64,000 nt of DNA from Methylosinus sporium (GTDB taxonomy: Bacteria > Pseudomonadota > Alphaproteobacteria > Rhizobiales > Beijerinckiaceae). The notes under the pieces were generated by a model. That model saw only the letters and a program-made list of their open reading frames with translations, did no database searches and was not told the DNA's origin. Below, in pieces: positions 8,540 through 17,787 of the stretch; positions within the stretch are counted from its first letter, which is position 1; every line of letters starts with the position of its first letter. The translations under genes and the position numbers were made by a program. Location of the stretch: positions 1-64,000 of the forward strand of contig NZ_PUIV01000019.1 of the NCBI RefSeq assembly GCF_003113265.1. Reading direction: 5' to 3'.

Positions 8540-9787
8540 TCAGCTGCGATAGTCGCCGTTGATGGCGACATATTCCTTCGTCAGATCGCAGGTCCACACG
8601 CGCGCGGCGCCGGAGCCGATGCCGAGATCGACATGGATGGCGATCTCGTCGCGCTTCATGATCTGCGAGACTTCCGCCTCGTCGTAATCGGGATCGCGCA
8701 GGCCCTTGTGCGCGACGCGAATGTCGCCGAACCATATGGCCAGCTTGTCGCGATCCGCCGCCTCGCCGGATTTGCCGACCGCCATCACCACCCGGCCCCA
8801 ATTGGCGTCCTCGCCGGCCACCGCCGTCTTCACCAGCGGCGAATTGGCGATGGAGAGGGCGATGCGCTTGGCGGCCTTGGGGGTCTCGGCGCCCATCACC
8901 GTCACCTCGACGAATTTGCGCGCGCCTTCGCCGTCCTTCACCACCTGATGCGCGAGGTCGAGCAGAACTTCGTCCAGCGCGCGGCGGAAACCCTCGAGGC
9001 GGCGATCGCTCGCCTTCTCGATCACCGGCGCGCCGCGCTCGGCCGCCGCGCCCGTGGCGAAGAGCAATAGCGTGTCCGATGTCGAAGTGTCGCTGTCGAC
9101 GGTGATGGCGTTGAACGAATTCTGCACCGATTTCGACAATAGGCTCTGCAGAACCTCGGCGTCGATCGGCGCGTCGGTGAAGACGAAGGAGAGCATGGTC
9201 GCCATGTCGGGCGCGATCATGCCCGCGCCCTTGGCGATTCCGGCGATGCGCACCTCGACGTCGCCGAGCTTGGCGACGCGGGTCGCGAGCTTGGGATAGG
9301 TGTCCGTGGTCATGATCGCCGAAGCGGCCTCGCGCCAGGCGTCACCGCGCGTATCGGCGACGAGCTTGCCGAGCACGGGCTCGAATTTCGTCGCGTCCAG
9401 CGGCTCGCCGATGACGCCGGTGGAGGCGAGGAACACCTGCTTCTCGGGCACGCCCGCCGCCGCGGCGACGAGCTTGGCGGAAAGCTTCGCCGCCTCCTTG
9501 CCGGCCTTGCCGGTGAAGGCGTTGGCGTTGCCGGAATTGACGAGCAGCGCCCGCGCCTTGCCGCCCTCGAGCCGGGCGCGGCACCAGTCGACGGGAGCGG
9601 AGGGGCATTTGGAGCGCGTGAAGACGCCGGCGACCTGCGTCCCTTCGTCGAAAAGGGCGAGCATCGCGTCGGTGCGCCCGGCGTAGCGTATGCCGGCCTG
9701 CGCCACGGCGAAGCGGACGCCTTCGATCGGCGGAATGTCCGGGTAGGTCTTGGGAGCGAGCGGCGAAACGGGTGCGGCCTTGGCCAT
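8540..9787 (-). CDS. argJ: Bifunctional glutamate N-acetyltransferase / amino-acid acetyltransferase ArgJ
   Basis: ArgJ transfers acetyl from N-acetylornithine to glutamate, closing the acetyl cycle of arginine biosynthesis. The 415-residue precursor contains the autoproteolysis site in [13 protein letters not shown]; cleavage before the Thr yields alpha and beta chains with Thr as nucleophile. Other family motifs are [44 protein letters not shown] and the C-terminal [10 protein letters not shown]. The ATG at 9787 ([18 protein letters not shown]) is preferred; an upstream in-frame start would add a stretch lying in an intergenic palindrome. The parvulin gene lies upstream, as in many alphaproteobacteria. 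Confidence 0.95.
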   Translation of the reverse strand: MAKAAPVSPLAPKTYPDIPPIEGVRFAVAQAGIRYAGRTDAMLALFDEGTQVAGVFTRSKCPSAPVDWCRARLEGGKARALLVNSGNANAFTGKAGKEAAKLSAKLVAAAAGVPEKQVFLASTGVIGEPLDATKFEPVLGKLVADTRGDAWREAASAIMTTDTYPKLATRVAKLGDVEVRIAGIAKGAGMIAPDMATMLSFVFTDAPIDAEVLQSLLSKSVQNSFNAITVDSDTSTSDTLLLFATGAAAERGAPVIEKASDRRLEGFRRALDEVLLDLAHQVVKDGEGARKFVEVTVMGAETPKAAKRIALSIANSPLVKTAVAGEDANWGRVVMAVGKSGEAADRDKLAIWFGDIRVAHKGLRDPDYDEAEVSQIMKRDEIAIHVDLGIGSGAARVWTCDLTKEYVAINGDYRS

Positions 9788-9830
9788 GCGCGGTATGGGT
9801 CCTGAAAAAAGCGAGAGCGACAGGGGAGGG

Positions 9831-9916
9831 GTGAGCAGTGAGCAGGGCGTAGCGAGCGGGACGGGATGCGGCGGGCCGCGCTTCCCCACTCCCTGCTCCT
9901 ACGCCCCACTCACTAC
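9831..9916. repeat. Imperfect intergenic palindrome between the parvulin gene and argJ
   Basis: The left arm AGTGAGCAGGGCGTAG (from 9838) is mirrored by CTACGCCCCACTCACT near 9899-9914, with a GC-rich centre. It resembles in style, though not base for base, the palindrome after secA at 41557. It could fold in RNA, but no T-run follows. Confidence 0.5.
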
Positions 9917-9926
9917 CGCCTCATGA

Positions 9927-10829
9927 CTATTTCTTCTTCTCGGCCGGCTTGGTCTCGGCGGGCTTCGCCTCACCCGGCTTTGTCTCGCTCGGCTTGGCGT
10001 CGGGCGCCGGAGCTTCGGTGCGCTCGATCTTCGCGCCCTGGCGCAGCTCGACGATGAGGTCCGACTGCGCCTTCTGCGCCACATAGCGGGAGACCTGATC
10101 GCGCACCTGATCCAGCGGCGGGAACACCTTCGGGCGCTTTTCGTCCAGCTTGATGATATGCCAGCCGAATTGCGTCTTCACCGGATCGGAGATCTGGCCC
10201 GGCTCCATCTTGAAGGCCGCGTCGCCGAATTCCGGCACCATGCGGTCCTTGGTGAACCAGCCGAGATCGCCGCCCTGCGCGCCCGTGTCCTTGGAGAGCT
10301 CCTTGGCGACCTTGCCGAAATCCTCGCCGGCCTTGACGCGCTTTTGCGCCGCCTTGGCCTCGTCCTCGGTGGTCACCAGAATGTGGTGAGCGTGGATCTC
10401 GGTCTCGGGCTTCTGATTCTTGGCGGCCTCGTCATAGGTCTTCTTGACGGCGGCCTCGGTGGTCGCGTCCTTGGCGACCTTGCCGAGCAGCGCCTCCATC
10501 AGCGCCTTGTCGCGTAAATAGGCGAGCTTCTTGGCGAAATCGGGCGTCTCGCCGAGCTTGTCGCGCTGCGCCTTCTGCACGACGAGCTGCTCGTCGATCA
10601 GGAAATCGAGAATGTAATTCTCCCGCGCCTTGCCCTCCAGCTGCCGCGGCAGGCCGGCGCCGAGATCGTCGAGTGCAATTTTCACGTCGTCGTCGGTGAT
10701 GTCGACGCCATTGACCTTGGCGAGGACCTTGGCCTGCGCCGGGGCCGCGCCCATCGTCAGCAGAGCGAAGACGCCGATCGCGGCGAGGACGCCCCGGCTG
10801 CCGAGACGCGTGGTCTTGAGGTGAGGCAT
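9927..10829 (-). CDS. Periplasmic parvulin-type peptidyl-prolyl cis-trans isomerase
   Basis: A 300-residue exported PPIase that should assist folding of secreted and outer-membrane proteins. It has a Sec signal (VLAAIGVFALLTMGAAPAQA, cleavage after AQA), a SurA-like N-terminal helical region (about 25-130), and a parvulin domain (about 135-235) with IHAHHILV, FGKVAKELSKD, GGDLGWF, MVPEFGDAAF and FGWHIIKL. A Lys/Pro/Ala/Glu low-complexity tail follows. The ATG at 10829 has a GGAG seven bases upstream, better than the TTG at 10844. In many relatives secA lies beside this gene; here secA is about 28 kb away. Confidence 0.9.
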   Translation of the reverse strand: MPHLKTTRLGSRGVLAAIGVFALLTMGAAPAQAKVLAKVNGVDITDDDVKIALDDLGAGLPRQLEGKARENYILDFLIDEQLVVQKAQRDKLGETPDFAKKLAYLRDKALMEALLGKVAKDATTEAAVKKTYDEAAKNQKPETEIHAHHILVTTEDEAKAAQKRVKAGEDFGKVAKELSKDTGAQGGDLGWFTKDRMVPEFGDAAFKMEPGQISDPVKTQFGWHIIKLDEKRPKVFPPLDQVRDQVSRYVAQKAQSDLIVELRQGAKIERTEAPAPDAKPSETKPGEAKPAETKPAEKKK

Positions 10830-11121
10830 GATAGTCTCCAACAAAAGAGCGACAGGCGGGGGAGGCCTGTCGCGAACAGCGTTCCACTAGAGCAAGTCCA
10901 GGCAAAGGGGAACACGGAAATTAGGGCGCGGCGAGGGCCGGCGGCGACGTCTCGAAGGAATTGGTCGAGATTATATTGCAAGGGTCGAGGGTTGCGCAAC
11001 GCCGCTCGCGCTCTGGTCGGGAGGTTCTTCCGGTTCCGGTCGGGAAAGCTCCACGATCGAGCCGCCGCTTCGAGCCCGGGAACGTGACTCTCGTTTCGCC
11101 GCGGGCGCCGGCGCGGGGCTT

Positions 11122-14049
11122 TCACGCGCCGACGATGCGCGTGAAAATCTCTCGCGTCGCGCGCTGCGTTTCTGCGATCTGCGCTTCGAGACGGGCGATA
11201 TCCGCCGCCTCGCCGCCGCGCAGCAGCAGCTCGACGAGACCGCGCGGCGCCTGCGCCGGATCGAAATCAGCGTCGATGGAAAGCCGCAGCAATTGCGTGA
11301 GGCTCTGATAGAGGCGGGCGGCTTCGATCAGCGTCGCCGCCTCATTCGCGTCCATCAGCCCGAGGCCGGCGAGACGCTCCAGCGCTGTCGACGTCATCGT
11401 CGAAAGACAGGCCGGATGCGCGCTCGCATGGCGGAGCTGCAAATATTGCGTGACGAACTCCACATCGATCAGCGCGCCCGGGGCCTGCTTCAAATCCCAA
11501 AGGCTCTTCGCCGGCTTGTCGCGCGCGAGACGGCGGCGCATGTCGGCGACATCATCGCGCGTTTTCGCTTCGTCGCGCGGGCGTGTCAGCGCGGCGCGGA
11601 TCGCGGCTTCCACCGTCGCCGCGAAATCGCGCGCGCCGGCGACGATGCGCGCGCGCGTCAGCGCCATATGCTCCCATGTCCAGGCTTCATGCGCGTGATA
11701 ATCCTCGAAGGCCGTCAGGCTCACCGCCAGCGGCCCCTTGCCGCCCGACGGCCGCAAGCGAAAATCGGCCTCGTAGAGCAGGCCCTGCGCCATTGGCGCG
11801 GAGAGCGCGGCGATGAGCCGCTGCGTGAGGCGCGCATAATAGGCCGCGGCGGCGAGCGGGCGCTCGCCATCCGACTCGGCGTGTGGGTCTGCGTCATAGA
11901 GCAGCATGAGATCGAGATCGGAAGCGGCGGTCATCTCGCGGCCGCCGAGCTTGCCGAGCGCGACGACGCATACGCGCCCCTCCATGCGCCCATGCGCGCG
12001 CGCGAATTCCGCTTCGACGCGCGGCAGCAGAGCGGCGATGACGCATTCGGCGAGCCGCGCATAGGCGAGGCCGGCCTCCGCCACAGAGAGCGCGCCGGTC
12101 AATATGCGCACGCCGATGAGGAATTTCTGCTCCTGTCCGAAGACGCGCGCCGCGTCGAGCGCTTCTTCATAGGAGCGCGTTTCGGCGAGGCTGCGCGCGA
12201 GCGCGGCGGCGAGCTCCGATTCATCGGGCAGATGTTCGAAAAAGGCCGGCTCCAGCACCGCGTCGAGCACGCGCGGGCGCCGCGCAATCGTCGCCGCGAG
12301 CTTGGGCGCGGCGCCTGTGATCGCCGTCAGCAGGCTCAACAAGCGCGGATTGGAGACGAGCACGGAAAACAATTGCACGCCGGCGGGAAGCCCGGCGAGC
12401 AATTTGTCGAATGCGAGAAAGGCCTGATCGGCGTTCTGCGTCACGGCGAGCGCTTCGAGCAGAGCCGGCGTCAGCTCGGTCAGGCGCTCGCGCGCCTTGG
12501 TGGAGCGCGTCGCCGCATAGCGGCCGAAATGCCAGCCGCGGATCGTTTCCGTCACTGTCTTGGGATGCGCGAAGCCGAGACGCGACAAGGTTTCGAGCGT
12601 GCCGGGATCGTCCTCGCCGCCGGTGAAGACGAGATTGCCGGTTTGCGAGGAGAGCTGCGGCGCGCTTTCGAAGAGATGCGAATAATGGCTCTGCACCGTC
12701 TCGAGATGCGCGACCAGCGCTCGCGTGAAATCCTCGAGCGTGGCGAAGCCGGCCATGCGCGCGATGCGCAGCGCCTCCTTCTCGTCGCGTGGCAGAATAT
12801 GAGTCTGCTTGTCGGCGACCATTTGGATTCGGTGCTCGACATCGCGTAGAAAGAGATAGGCCTCGGCGAGATCGTCGCGCACGCGCGGCTCGATCCAGCC
12901 ATTGGCGACGAGCGCGTCCAGCGTCTCCAATGTCGCGCGGCCGCGCAGAGCGGGATTGCGCCCGCCGGTGATGAGCTGCTGCGTCTGCGCGAAAAATTCG
13001 ATCTCGCGAATGCCGCCGCGGCCGAGCTTGAGATCATGCCCCAGCGCGGCGATCTCGCCATGGCCTTTGAAAGCGTGAATCTGCCGCTTGATCGAATGCA
13101 CGTCGGCGATGGCGGCGAAATCGAAATTTTTGCGCCAGACGAAGGGCGAAAGCTCTTTCAGAAACGCCTCGCCGGCGGGAATGTCGCCGGCCGCGGCGCG
13201 CGCCTTGATGAAGGCTGCGCGCTCCCAATTCTGGCCCATGCTCTCGTAGTAAGAGAAGGCGGCCTCGAGCGGTATGGCGATGGGCGTCGCGCCGGGGTCT
13301 GGACGCAGGCGCAGATCGACGCGGAACACATAGCCGTCGGGCGTGATCTCCGAGAGAATGCGCACGATGCGCTTGGTCATTTTGACGAAGAGATCGACGT
13401 CTTCGGCCGGCTGCGTGACGCGCGCGCGGGCGCGATCGAAGAGAACGATGATGTCTATGTCGGAAGAGTAGTTGAGCTCAAAGGCGCCTTCCTTGCCCAT
13501 GGCGAGGAAGATCCAGCCGCAGCCGCGCTCCGGCATTCGCTGATCATAGAGCTCGAGCTTGCCGGCGGCGGCTGCCTCTCGCAGCGTGAAGGCGATGGAA
13601 GCGGCGAGCGCGGTGTCGGCGAGGCGCGTGAGCGCATCGGTCGCCTGCATCGTATCCCAGGCTTTGGAAAGATCGGCGAGCGCGACCAGCAGCGCGCCCT
13701 CCTGCTTGGCGCGGCGCAGAGCGCGCATCAGCTCCGCTTCGTCCGTGACGCCTTTGGCGGCGTTGCGCGTGGCCTCGACGAGCCGGGCGAGGCTGGCGTC
13801 GGGATCGTCCGTGAGCAGGCGCGCGAGCCGGGCAGGATCGCGCGCGGAAAGCTCGGTGAGAAAAGGCGAAGAGCCGAGGGCGCCCTCGAGCAGCGGCCGT
13901 GCATTTCCCTGCGCGGCGATGACGGCGGCGAGCGCGCCAGCGTCGCGCTCCAGCACGCGCGAGAGCGCCGCCTCGGCTTGCGCATGGTCGATCGGCTCGA
14001 TGATGAGGAGAGCGCGGGAGAGCAGCGAGCGGGAATTCGTCTGCGTCAT
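11122..14049 (-). CDS. glnE: Bifunctional glutamine synthetase adenylyltransferase/deadenylyltransferase
   Basis: GlnE attaches and removes AMP on glutamine synthetase under PII control, tuning nitrogen assimilation. The 975-residue protein has two nucleotidyltransferase domains: an N-terminal one with FELNYSSDIDIIVLFD (about 190-205) and a C-terminal one with LGKLGGREMTAASDLDLMLLYD (about 700-720), each followed by its helical GlnD-type partner domain. Length fits alphaproteobacterial GlnE. The start (MTQTNSRSLLSRAL) lies downstream of a short palindrome. The 292 bases between its end and the parvulin start show no gene. Confidence 0.96.
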   Translation of the reverse strand: MTQTNSRSLLSRALLIIEPIDHAQAEAALSRVLERDAGALAAVIAAQGNARPLLEGALGSSPFLTELSARDPARLARLLTDDPDASLARLVEATRNAAKGVTDEAELMRALRRAKQEGALLVALADLSKAWDTMQATDALTRLADTALAASIAFTLREAAAAGKLELYDQRMPERGCGWIFLAMGKEGAFELNYSSDIDIIVLFDRARARVTQPAEDVDLFVKMTKRIVRILSEITPDGYVFRVDLRLRPDPGATPIAIPLEAAFSYYESMGQNWERAAFIKARAAAGDIPAGEAFLKELSPFVWRKNFDFAAIADVHSIKRQIHAFKGHGEIAALGHDLKLGRGGIREIEFFAQTQQLITGGRNPALRGRATLETLDALVANGWIEPRVRDDLAEAYLFLRDVEHRIQMVADKQTHILPRDEKEALRIARMAGFATLEDFTRALVAHLETVQSHYSHLFESAPQLSSQTGNLVFTGGEDDPGTLETLSRLGFAHPKTVTETIRGWHFGRYAATRSTKARERLTELTPALLEALAVTQNADQAFLAFDKLLAGLPAGVQLFSVLVSNPRLLSLLTAITGAAPKLAATIARRPRVLDAVLEPAFFEHLPDESELAAALARSLAETRSYEEALDAARVFGQEQKFLIGVRILTGALSVAEAGLAYARLAECVIAALLPRVEAEFARAHGRMEGRVCVVALGKLGGREMTAASDLDLMLLYDADPHAESDGERPLAAAAYYARLTQRLIAALSAPMAQGLLYEADFRLRPSGGKGPLAVSLTAFEDYHAHEAWTWEHMALTRARIVAGARDFAATVEAAIRAALTRPRDEAKTRDDVADMRRRLARDKPAKSLWDLKQAPGALIDVEFVTQYLQLRHASAHPACLSTMTSTALERLAGLGLMDANEAATLIEAARLYQSLTQLLRLSIDADFDPAQAPRGLVELLLRGGEAADIARLEAQIAETQRATREIFTRIVGA

Positions 14050-14075
14050 TTTTTATCTGTTGCCTGCGGGCAGCG

Positions 14076-14104
14076 CTTCCTTCTCCCACCAGTGGGAGAA
14101 GGAG
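14076..14104. repeat. Short palindromic repeat (CTTCTCCCAC/GTGGGAGAAGG hairpin)
   Basis: A near-perfect inverted repeat, CTTCCTTCTCCCAC and GTGGGAGAAGGAG with a two-base loop, upstream of glnE. The same core is the right-hand unit of the larger element at 33367-33523. Confidence 0.65.
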
Positions 14105-14147
14105 TCGCGCGGCAAGATTCGGCCGAACGCGGCGACGCAAACGCGCG

Positions 14148-14738
14148 TCACGAAAACTCGATCAGCTCTCGCTCGGTCAGCAGAAAATCCAGCTTCTGAT
14201 CGTGCGGCTCGGTCGGCACGGAGTCGGTCTCCTGGCAGGCGTAGGCGACGCCGACGGCGACGATGCGCTTCTTGGCGCGCAGCTGCGAGAGCGTCGCGTC
14301 ATAAATGCCGCCGCCATAGCCCAGCCGATAGCCCCTGCGGTCGAAGGCGGCGAGCGGCGAGAAGACGATGTCGGGATCGAAGGAGGGCCGGGTCTCGGCC
14401 GGCTCGGAGAGGCCGAAGGGGCCTTTCACCAAATCATCGCCGGGCGTGAAGCCGCGGAAGATCAGCGGGCGCTTGACCGCCGTCATCACCGGCAGGGCGG
14501 TGGCGATTTTCTCCGCCGCCAGAATCTCCAGCAGCGGGCGCGTGTTCAGCTCGCTGCGGATCGGCCAATAGACAGAGACGACCTCGCCGGTCTCGGCGCC
14601 GCGTGGCGCGAATCGACGCACCAGCGCCAGGGCGCGTTCGCCGACGGCGATCGAGGCGGCGTGCGCCTCCTCATGGGAGACGAGATCGCGGCGGGAGAGC
14701 GTCCGCCGGCGCAGTTCGGTCTTGGCGTCGACGGTCAT
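14148..14738 (-). CDS. 5-formyltetrahydrofolate cyclo-ligase
   Basis: A 196-residue enzyme that converts 5-formyl-THF to 5,10-methenyl-THF using ATP, returning stored folate to the one-carbon pool. Family motifs are SVYWPIRSELNTRPLL (about 75-90), KGPFGLSEP (about 125) and GYRLGYGGGIYDATL (about 160), the last being the nucleotide-binding signature. Homologue of E. coli YgfA/FAU1. The 6S RNA gene lies immediately upstream on the same strand, the arrangement widely conserved in proteobacteria; joint transcription is likely but not shown. Confidence 0.92.
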   Translation of the reverse strand: MTVDAKTELRRRTLSRRDLVSHEEAHAASIAVGERALALVRRFAPRGAETGEVVSVYWPIRSELNTRPLLEILAAEKIATALPVMTAVKRPLIFRGFTPGDDLVKGPFGLSEPAETRPSFDPDIVFSPLAAFDRRGYRLGYGGGIYDATLSQLRAKKRIVAVGVAYACQETDSVPTEPHDQKLDFLLTERELIEFS

Positions 14739-14762
14739 TGGGGCGATTTATCGTCCGATGTG

Positions 14763-14895
14763 TAAAAGCGCGGGCCGCGTGAGCCGTGGGACATCGATCC
14801 CGGGAACCTACAACGTAGGTGGGCGCCGTAGTGACCGAGCCCACGGGCAAGGCCAGGGACAGCTCCCTTAGAGATCGATAAGGCCCCGGGGAATT
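14763..14895 (-). ncRNA. ssrS: 6S RNA
   Basis: 6S RNA binds the RNA polymerase holoenzyme and down-regulates sigma70 promoters. The minus strand folds in the characteristic way: a closing stem (AUCGAUC paired with GAUCGAU, flanked by GGG/CCC), a large central bubble, a small hairpin on its 3' side (CCUAC-GUU-GUAGG) and an apical stem (GUGGGC with GCCCAC). It ends in a GCGC-rich hairpin followed by UUUU (terminator at about 14763-14782). It lies directly upstream of the 5-formyl-THF cyclo-ligase gene, the classic ssrS-ygfA order. A TTTAAT at 14898-14893 may be the -10 box, so the exact 5' end is uncertain by about ten bases. Confidence 0.82.
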
Positions 14896-14977
14896 AAAGT
14901 CCGTCACGCACCCCGCAGCGCCGCAAGAGCAATGTAATCCCACGCGGGCGGGAACGCCAGAGGCGACGTGGCGAGGC

Positions 14978-15006
14978 TTGTGGGCTGGTATCTTTTTTGA
15001 TACAGT
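14978..15006 (+). promoter_or_regulatory. Toxin-antitoxin promoter with palindromic operator
   Basis: TTGTGG (14978-14983) and TACAGT (15001-15006) are 17 bases apart. Most of the spacer is a perfect palindrome, GTATC-TTTTTT-GATAC (14988-15003), which also overlaps the -10 box. This is the usual place for an operator bound by a HTH antitoxin. The start site would fall near 15013, only about five bases before the ATG at 15018. Confidence 0.6.
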
Positions 15007-15017
15007 GCCCTAAATCT

Positions 15018-15371
15018 ATGACCGAAGCTCTCGAGCCCATTCCCCTTCGCTTCTGGCGGACTCTCGCCGGCCGCGAACCAGTGCGGGAATGGCTGAACGA
15101 ATTGCCGCTCGACGATCGTCGCGCCGTCGGGCGCGACATGATGAAGGTCCAGTTCGGCTGGCCGGTCGGCTTGCCCTTGTGCCGACCGTTGAGCGGCGGC
15201 TTGTGGGAGGTCCGGTCGTCCTTGCCGAGCAAGCGCGAGGCGCGCGTCTTCTTCGGCTTTCATGGGGGCGCGCTGATCGCGCTTCATGCCTTCGTCAAGA
15301 AGACGCAACGCACGCCGGCGGATGAGCTGACGCTCGCGCGACAGAGGCTGAAAGAGGTCGCATCATGGTGA
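15018..15371 (+). CDS. HigB/RelE-type toxin (phage Gp49-like family)
   Basis: A 117-residue toxin-like protein of the RelE/ParE superfamily, Gp49/DUF891 type, expected to cleave mRNA at the ribosome. Recognisable features are the N-terminal RFWRTLAGREPVREWLNELP, the central GLWEVRSSLPSKREARVFFGF (Arg-rich beta strands carrying the presumed catalytic basic residues) and the C-terminal IALHAFVKKTQRTPADELTLARQR. I chose the ATG at 15018 (MTEALEP) over a TTG at 14997, which lies inside the operator. There is no clear Shine-Dalgarno sequence before it. The antitoxin gene overlaps its end by seven bases, with the toxin first as in HigBA. Confidence 0.85.
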   Translation: MTEALEPIPLRFWRTLAGREPVREWLNELPLDDRRAVGRDMMKVQFGWPVGLPLCRPLSGGLWEVRSSLPSKREARVFFGFHGGALIALHAFVKKTQRTPADELTLARQRLKEVASW

Positions 15372-15682
15372 CGAAAAAGCAAAATCCTGCGCCGGGCGTC
15401 GGAGAAAATCCTCACCTCGGCTCGACTTTCGAGAGCTGGCTGGACGAGCAGGGCATTCGAGAGGAAGTCACGGCCGCAGCGATCAAGGAAGTGATCGCCG
15501 CGCAGCTCGCCGCCGAAATGAAGAAGAAGGGAATCACCAAAGCGCGAATGGCCGAGATGATGGAGACGAGCCGCGCTCAGATCGATCGGCTGCTCGATCC
15601 GAAGAACGATAGCGCCACGCTCGACACACTGGTGCGTGCGGCCAAGGTCGTCGGCCGGCGCTTGCGCTTCGAGCTGGTGTGA
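15365..15682 (+). CDS. HigA-like HTH antitoxin (XRE family)
   Basis: A 105-residue antitoxin. Residues about 40-95 form an XRE-type helix-turn-helix (IAAQLAAEMKKKGITKARMAEMMETSRAQIDRLLDP), which probably binds the GTATC-N6-GATAC operator upstream of the toxin gene. The N-terminal 30 residues (FESWLDEQGI) likely wrap the toxin. It starts inside the toxin's final codons, indicating coupled translation and a stoichiometric complex. Autoregulation is inferred from the operator position and the family. Confidence 0.85.
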   Translation: MVTKKQNPAPGVGENPHLGSTFESWLDEQGIREEVTAAAIKEVIAAQLAAEMKKKGITKARMAEMMETSRAQIDRLLDPKNDSATLDTLVRAAKVVGRRLRFELV

Positions 15683-15686
15683 CCGC

Positions 15687-16427
15687 TCACGCGTGCTCGA
15701 ACGGCCGACGATGCTCGTCATAGGGCCGGCGGGAATGCTCGCCCCAGCGGGCGAGGCGTTCGATGCGCGTCAGCGTGAACAGGCCGAAGGGCGGCAGCAC
15801 GCGGCGCTCGGTGAGGCGCATGTCGGTGCGCGAGTCGATCCAGTCGCCGATGATCGACCAGGGAAATTGCGGGCGCCAGCCGAGAGTGACGGAAAAGCTC
15901 TCGCCGATGAACTCCTCCAGCGCCGACATCGGCCAATCCGACGAGCTGACATGGTTGACGAGCACGATCTCGCCGCCCGGCCGCACCACGCGGGCGAGCT
16001 CGTCCAGCGTCTCCTCCGGGTCCGGCACAACGGTCAGCAGATAGGGCGCTACCACGCAGGCGAAGCTGGCGTCGCAAAAGGCGAGGCGGCTCGCGTCCAT
16101 GCGGGCGAGGCCGGCGATGTTCTTCAGCCCCTCGCGGGCGACGCGGGCGGAGGCGCGTTGCAGCATAGGCTCGGAGAGATCGACGCCGACGACCCGCGCC
16201 TTGTCGCGGAACATGGGCAGCTCGAGGCCGGTGCCGACCCCAACGTCCAATATGCGCCCATCGGCGCGCGAGGCGATCGTCGCCACGGCGCGCCGTCCGG
16301 GGCCGAGCATATGGGAGAAAACGAGATCATAGACGGGCGCCCAGCGGGAGTAGGCGGCCTCTATCGCCTGGCGATCGAGGCCGTGCTCGAAGAAATTGAA
16401 GCCGGAAACGCCACGCGCATCGCTCAT
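15687..16427 (-). CDS. Class I SAM methyltransferase, PmtA/UbiE-like
   Basis: A 246-residue methyltransferase with motif I ILDVGVGTGLELPMF (about 58-72), motif II VVGVDLSEPMLQRA, and later DASFACVVAPYLLTVVPDPE and VVRPGGEIVLVNH. The N-terminal AYSRWAPVYDLVFSHMLGPGRR is the arrangement seen in Rhodobacter-type phosphatidylethanolamine N-methyltransferases, so phosphatidylcholine synthesis is a reasonable but unproven role. Its start overlaps the mnmA stop (ATGATGA), so it is translationally coupled to mnmA. Its end lies five bases from the convergent antitoxin gene. Confidence 0.8.
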   Translation of the reverse strand: MSDARGVSGFNFFEHGLDRQAIEAAYSRWAPVYDLVFSHMLGPGRRAVATIASRADGRILDVGVGTGLELPMFRDKARVVGVDLSEPMLQRASARVAREGLKNIAGLARMDASRLAFCDASFACVVAPYLLTVVPDPEETLDELARVVRPGGEIVLVNHVSSSDWPMSALEEFIGESFSVTLGWRPQFPWSIIGDWIDSRTDMRLTERRVLPPFGLFTLTRIERLARWGEHSRRPYDEHRRPFEHA

Positions 16428-17647
16428 CACGCACTCCGATCGAGCTCGAGCGCCGGCTCCGGCGCGGGGGGCTCCGCTTCGGCTTGCGCGATGAAGCCGC
16501 CGCCGAGCACACGGCCGCGCGTATCGTCGCGCTCATAGAAGACGCAGGCCTGGCCAGGCGAGACGCCGAATTCGCCGGCCTCGAAGACGACCTCCGCGCC
16601 GCCGCCCGGCAGCGGCCGCAGCAGCGCCGGCGCCGGCGGACGGGTGGAGCGCACGCGCGCGGAAATCGGCAGCCCCTCGGCCGGCAGATCGGAAAGATCG
16701 CCCGCGCCGATCCAATTCACGTCGCGCAGCGCGACGCGGCGCGTTTCCAGCGCCTCGCGCGGGCCGACGACGACTTGCGCCTTGGCGGCGTCGAGCCGCA
16801 CGACGAAGAGCGGCTCGGCCGCGCGGCCGGAGACGGCGGCGCCGAGGCCGAGGCCGCGCCTTTGGCCGATGGTGTAATGGATGACCCCGGCATGATGGCC
16901 GAGCACGCGCCCGTCGACATGGACGATGTCGCCGGGTACGGCGGCGCCGGGCGACAGGCGCTCGACGAGATCGGTGTAATGGCCGCTGGGGACGAAGCAT
17001 ATGTCCTGGCTGTCCGGCTTCTCGGCGACGTCGAGATCGAAGCGCCGGGCCAGCTCGCGCACCTCGGATTTGGCGTATTCACCGAGCGGAAAGCGCAGCA
17101 TGTCGAGTTGCGCGCGCGTCGTGGCGAAGAGGAAATAGCTCTGATCGCGCGCGGCGTCGAAGGCGCGATAGAGCGCGCGGCCGCCGAAGCCGTCCTCGCG
17201 CGAGGCGATGTAATGGCCGGTGGCGAGAGCGTCGGCGCCGAGATCCTTGGCGGTCTCGAAAAGATCGACGAATTTCACGAATTGATTGCAGGCGACGCAG
17301 GGAACCGGCGTCTCGCCGCTGGCGTAGCTCTGCGCGAAAGTGTCGATGACGGTCTCGCGGAAGCGGCTCTCATAGTCGAGCACGTAATGCGGAATGCCGA
17401 GCCGCGCCGCCACCTGGCGGGCGTCTTGAATATCCTGGCCGGCGCAGCAGGCGCCCTTGCGATGCGTGGCCTCGCCATGGTCGTAGAGCTGCAGCGTGAC
17501 GCCGACGACGTCATAGCCTTCCTCGCGCAGCAGAGCGGCGACGACGCTGGAGTCGACGCCGCCGGACATGGCCACGACGACCCGCGTCTCGCCCGGCGGC
17601 TTGGGCAGATCGAGGCTGTTGAGAATTCTGGCGCCGGCCGTCGTCAT
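16427..17647 (-). CDS. mnmA: tRNA-specific 2-thiouridylase MnmA
   Basis: MnmA thiolates U34 of Lys, Glu and Gln tRNAs. The 406-residue protein has the PP-loop [18 protein letters not shown] (about 23-40), the catalytic Cys in [13 protein letters not shown] (about 125), the second catalytic Cys in [11 protein letters not shown] (about 220) and the C-terminal beta-barrel ([22 protein letters not shown]). I chose the ATG at 17647 ([10 protein letters not shown]); the frame remains open further upstream but that part has no family support. The 140 bases to the next gene appear non-coding. Confidence 0.95.
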   Translation of the reverse strand: MTTAGARILNSLDLPKPPGETRVVVAMSGGVDSSVVAALLREEGYDVVGVTLQLYDHGEATHRKGACCAGQDIQDARQVAARLGIPHYVLDYESRFRETVIDTFAQSYASGETPVPCVACNQFVKFVDLFETAKDLGADALATGHYIASREDGFGGRALYRAFDAARDQSYFLFATTRAQLDMLRFPLGEYAKSEVRELARRFDLDVAEKPDSQDICFVPSGHYTDLVERLSPGAAVPGDIVHVDGRVLGHHAGVIHYTIGQRRGLGLGAAVSGRAAEPLFVVRLDAAKAQVVVGPREALETRRVALRDVNWIGAGDLSDLPAEGLPISARVRSTRPPAPALLRPLPGGGAEVVFEAGEFGVSPGQACVFYERDDTRGRVLGGGFIAQAEAEPPAPEPALELDRSA

Positions 17648-17787
17648 CGTCTTTGGACCGTCCGAAGAGCGTTGCGCGAGAACCGCCGGCGGAAGCGTCA
17701 AATCCGCGCCAACGTCTCGCAATTCATTGTAAACCATCATCCGTTCGGCGAGGCAATCCGTCCGAGCCGGTCTCTGGCGCGCCGCCG

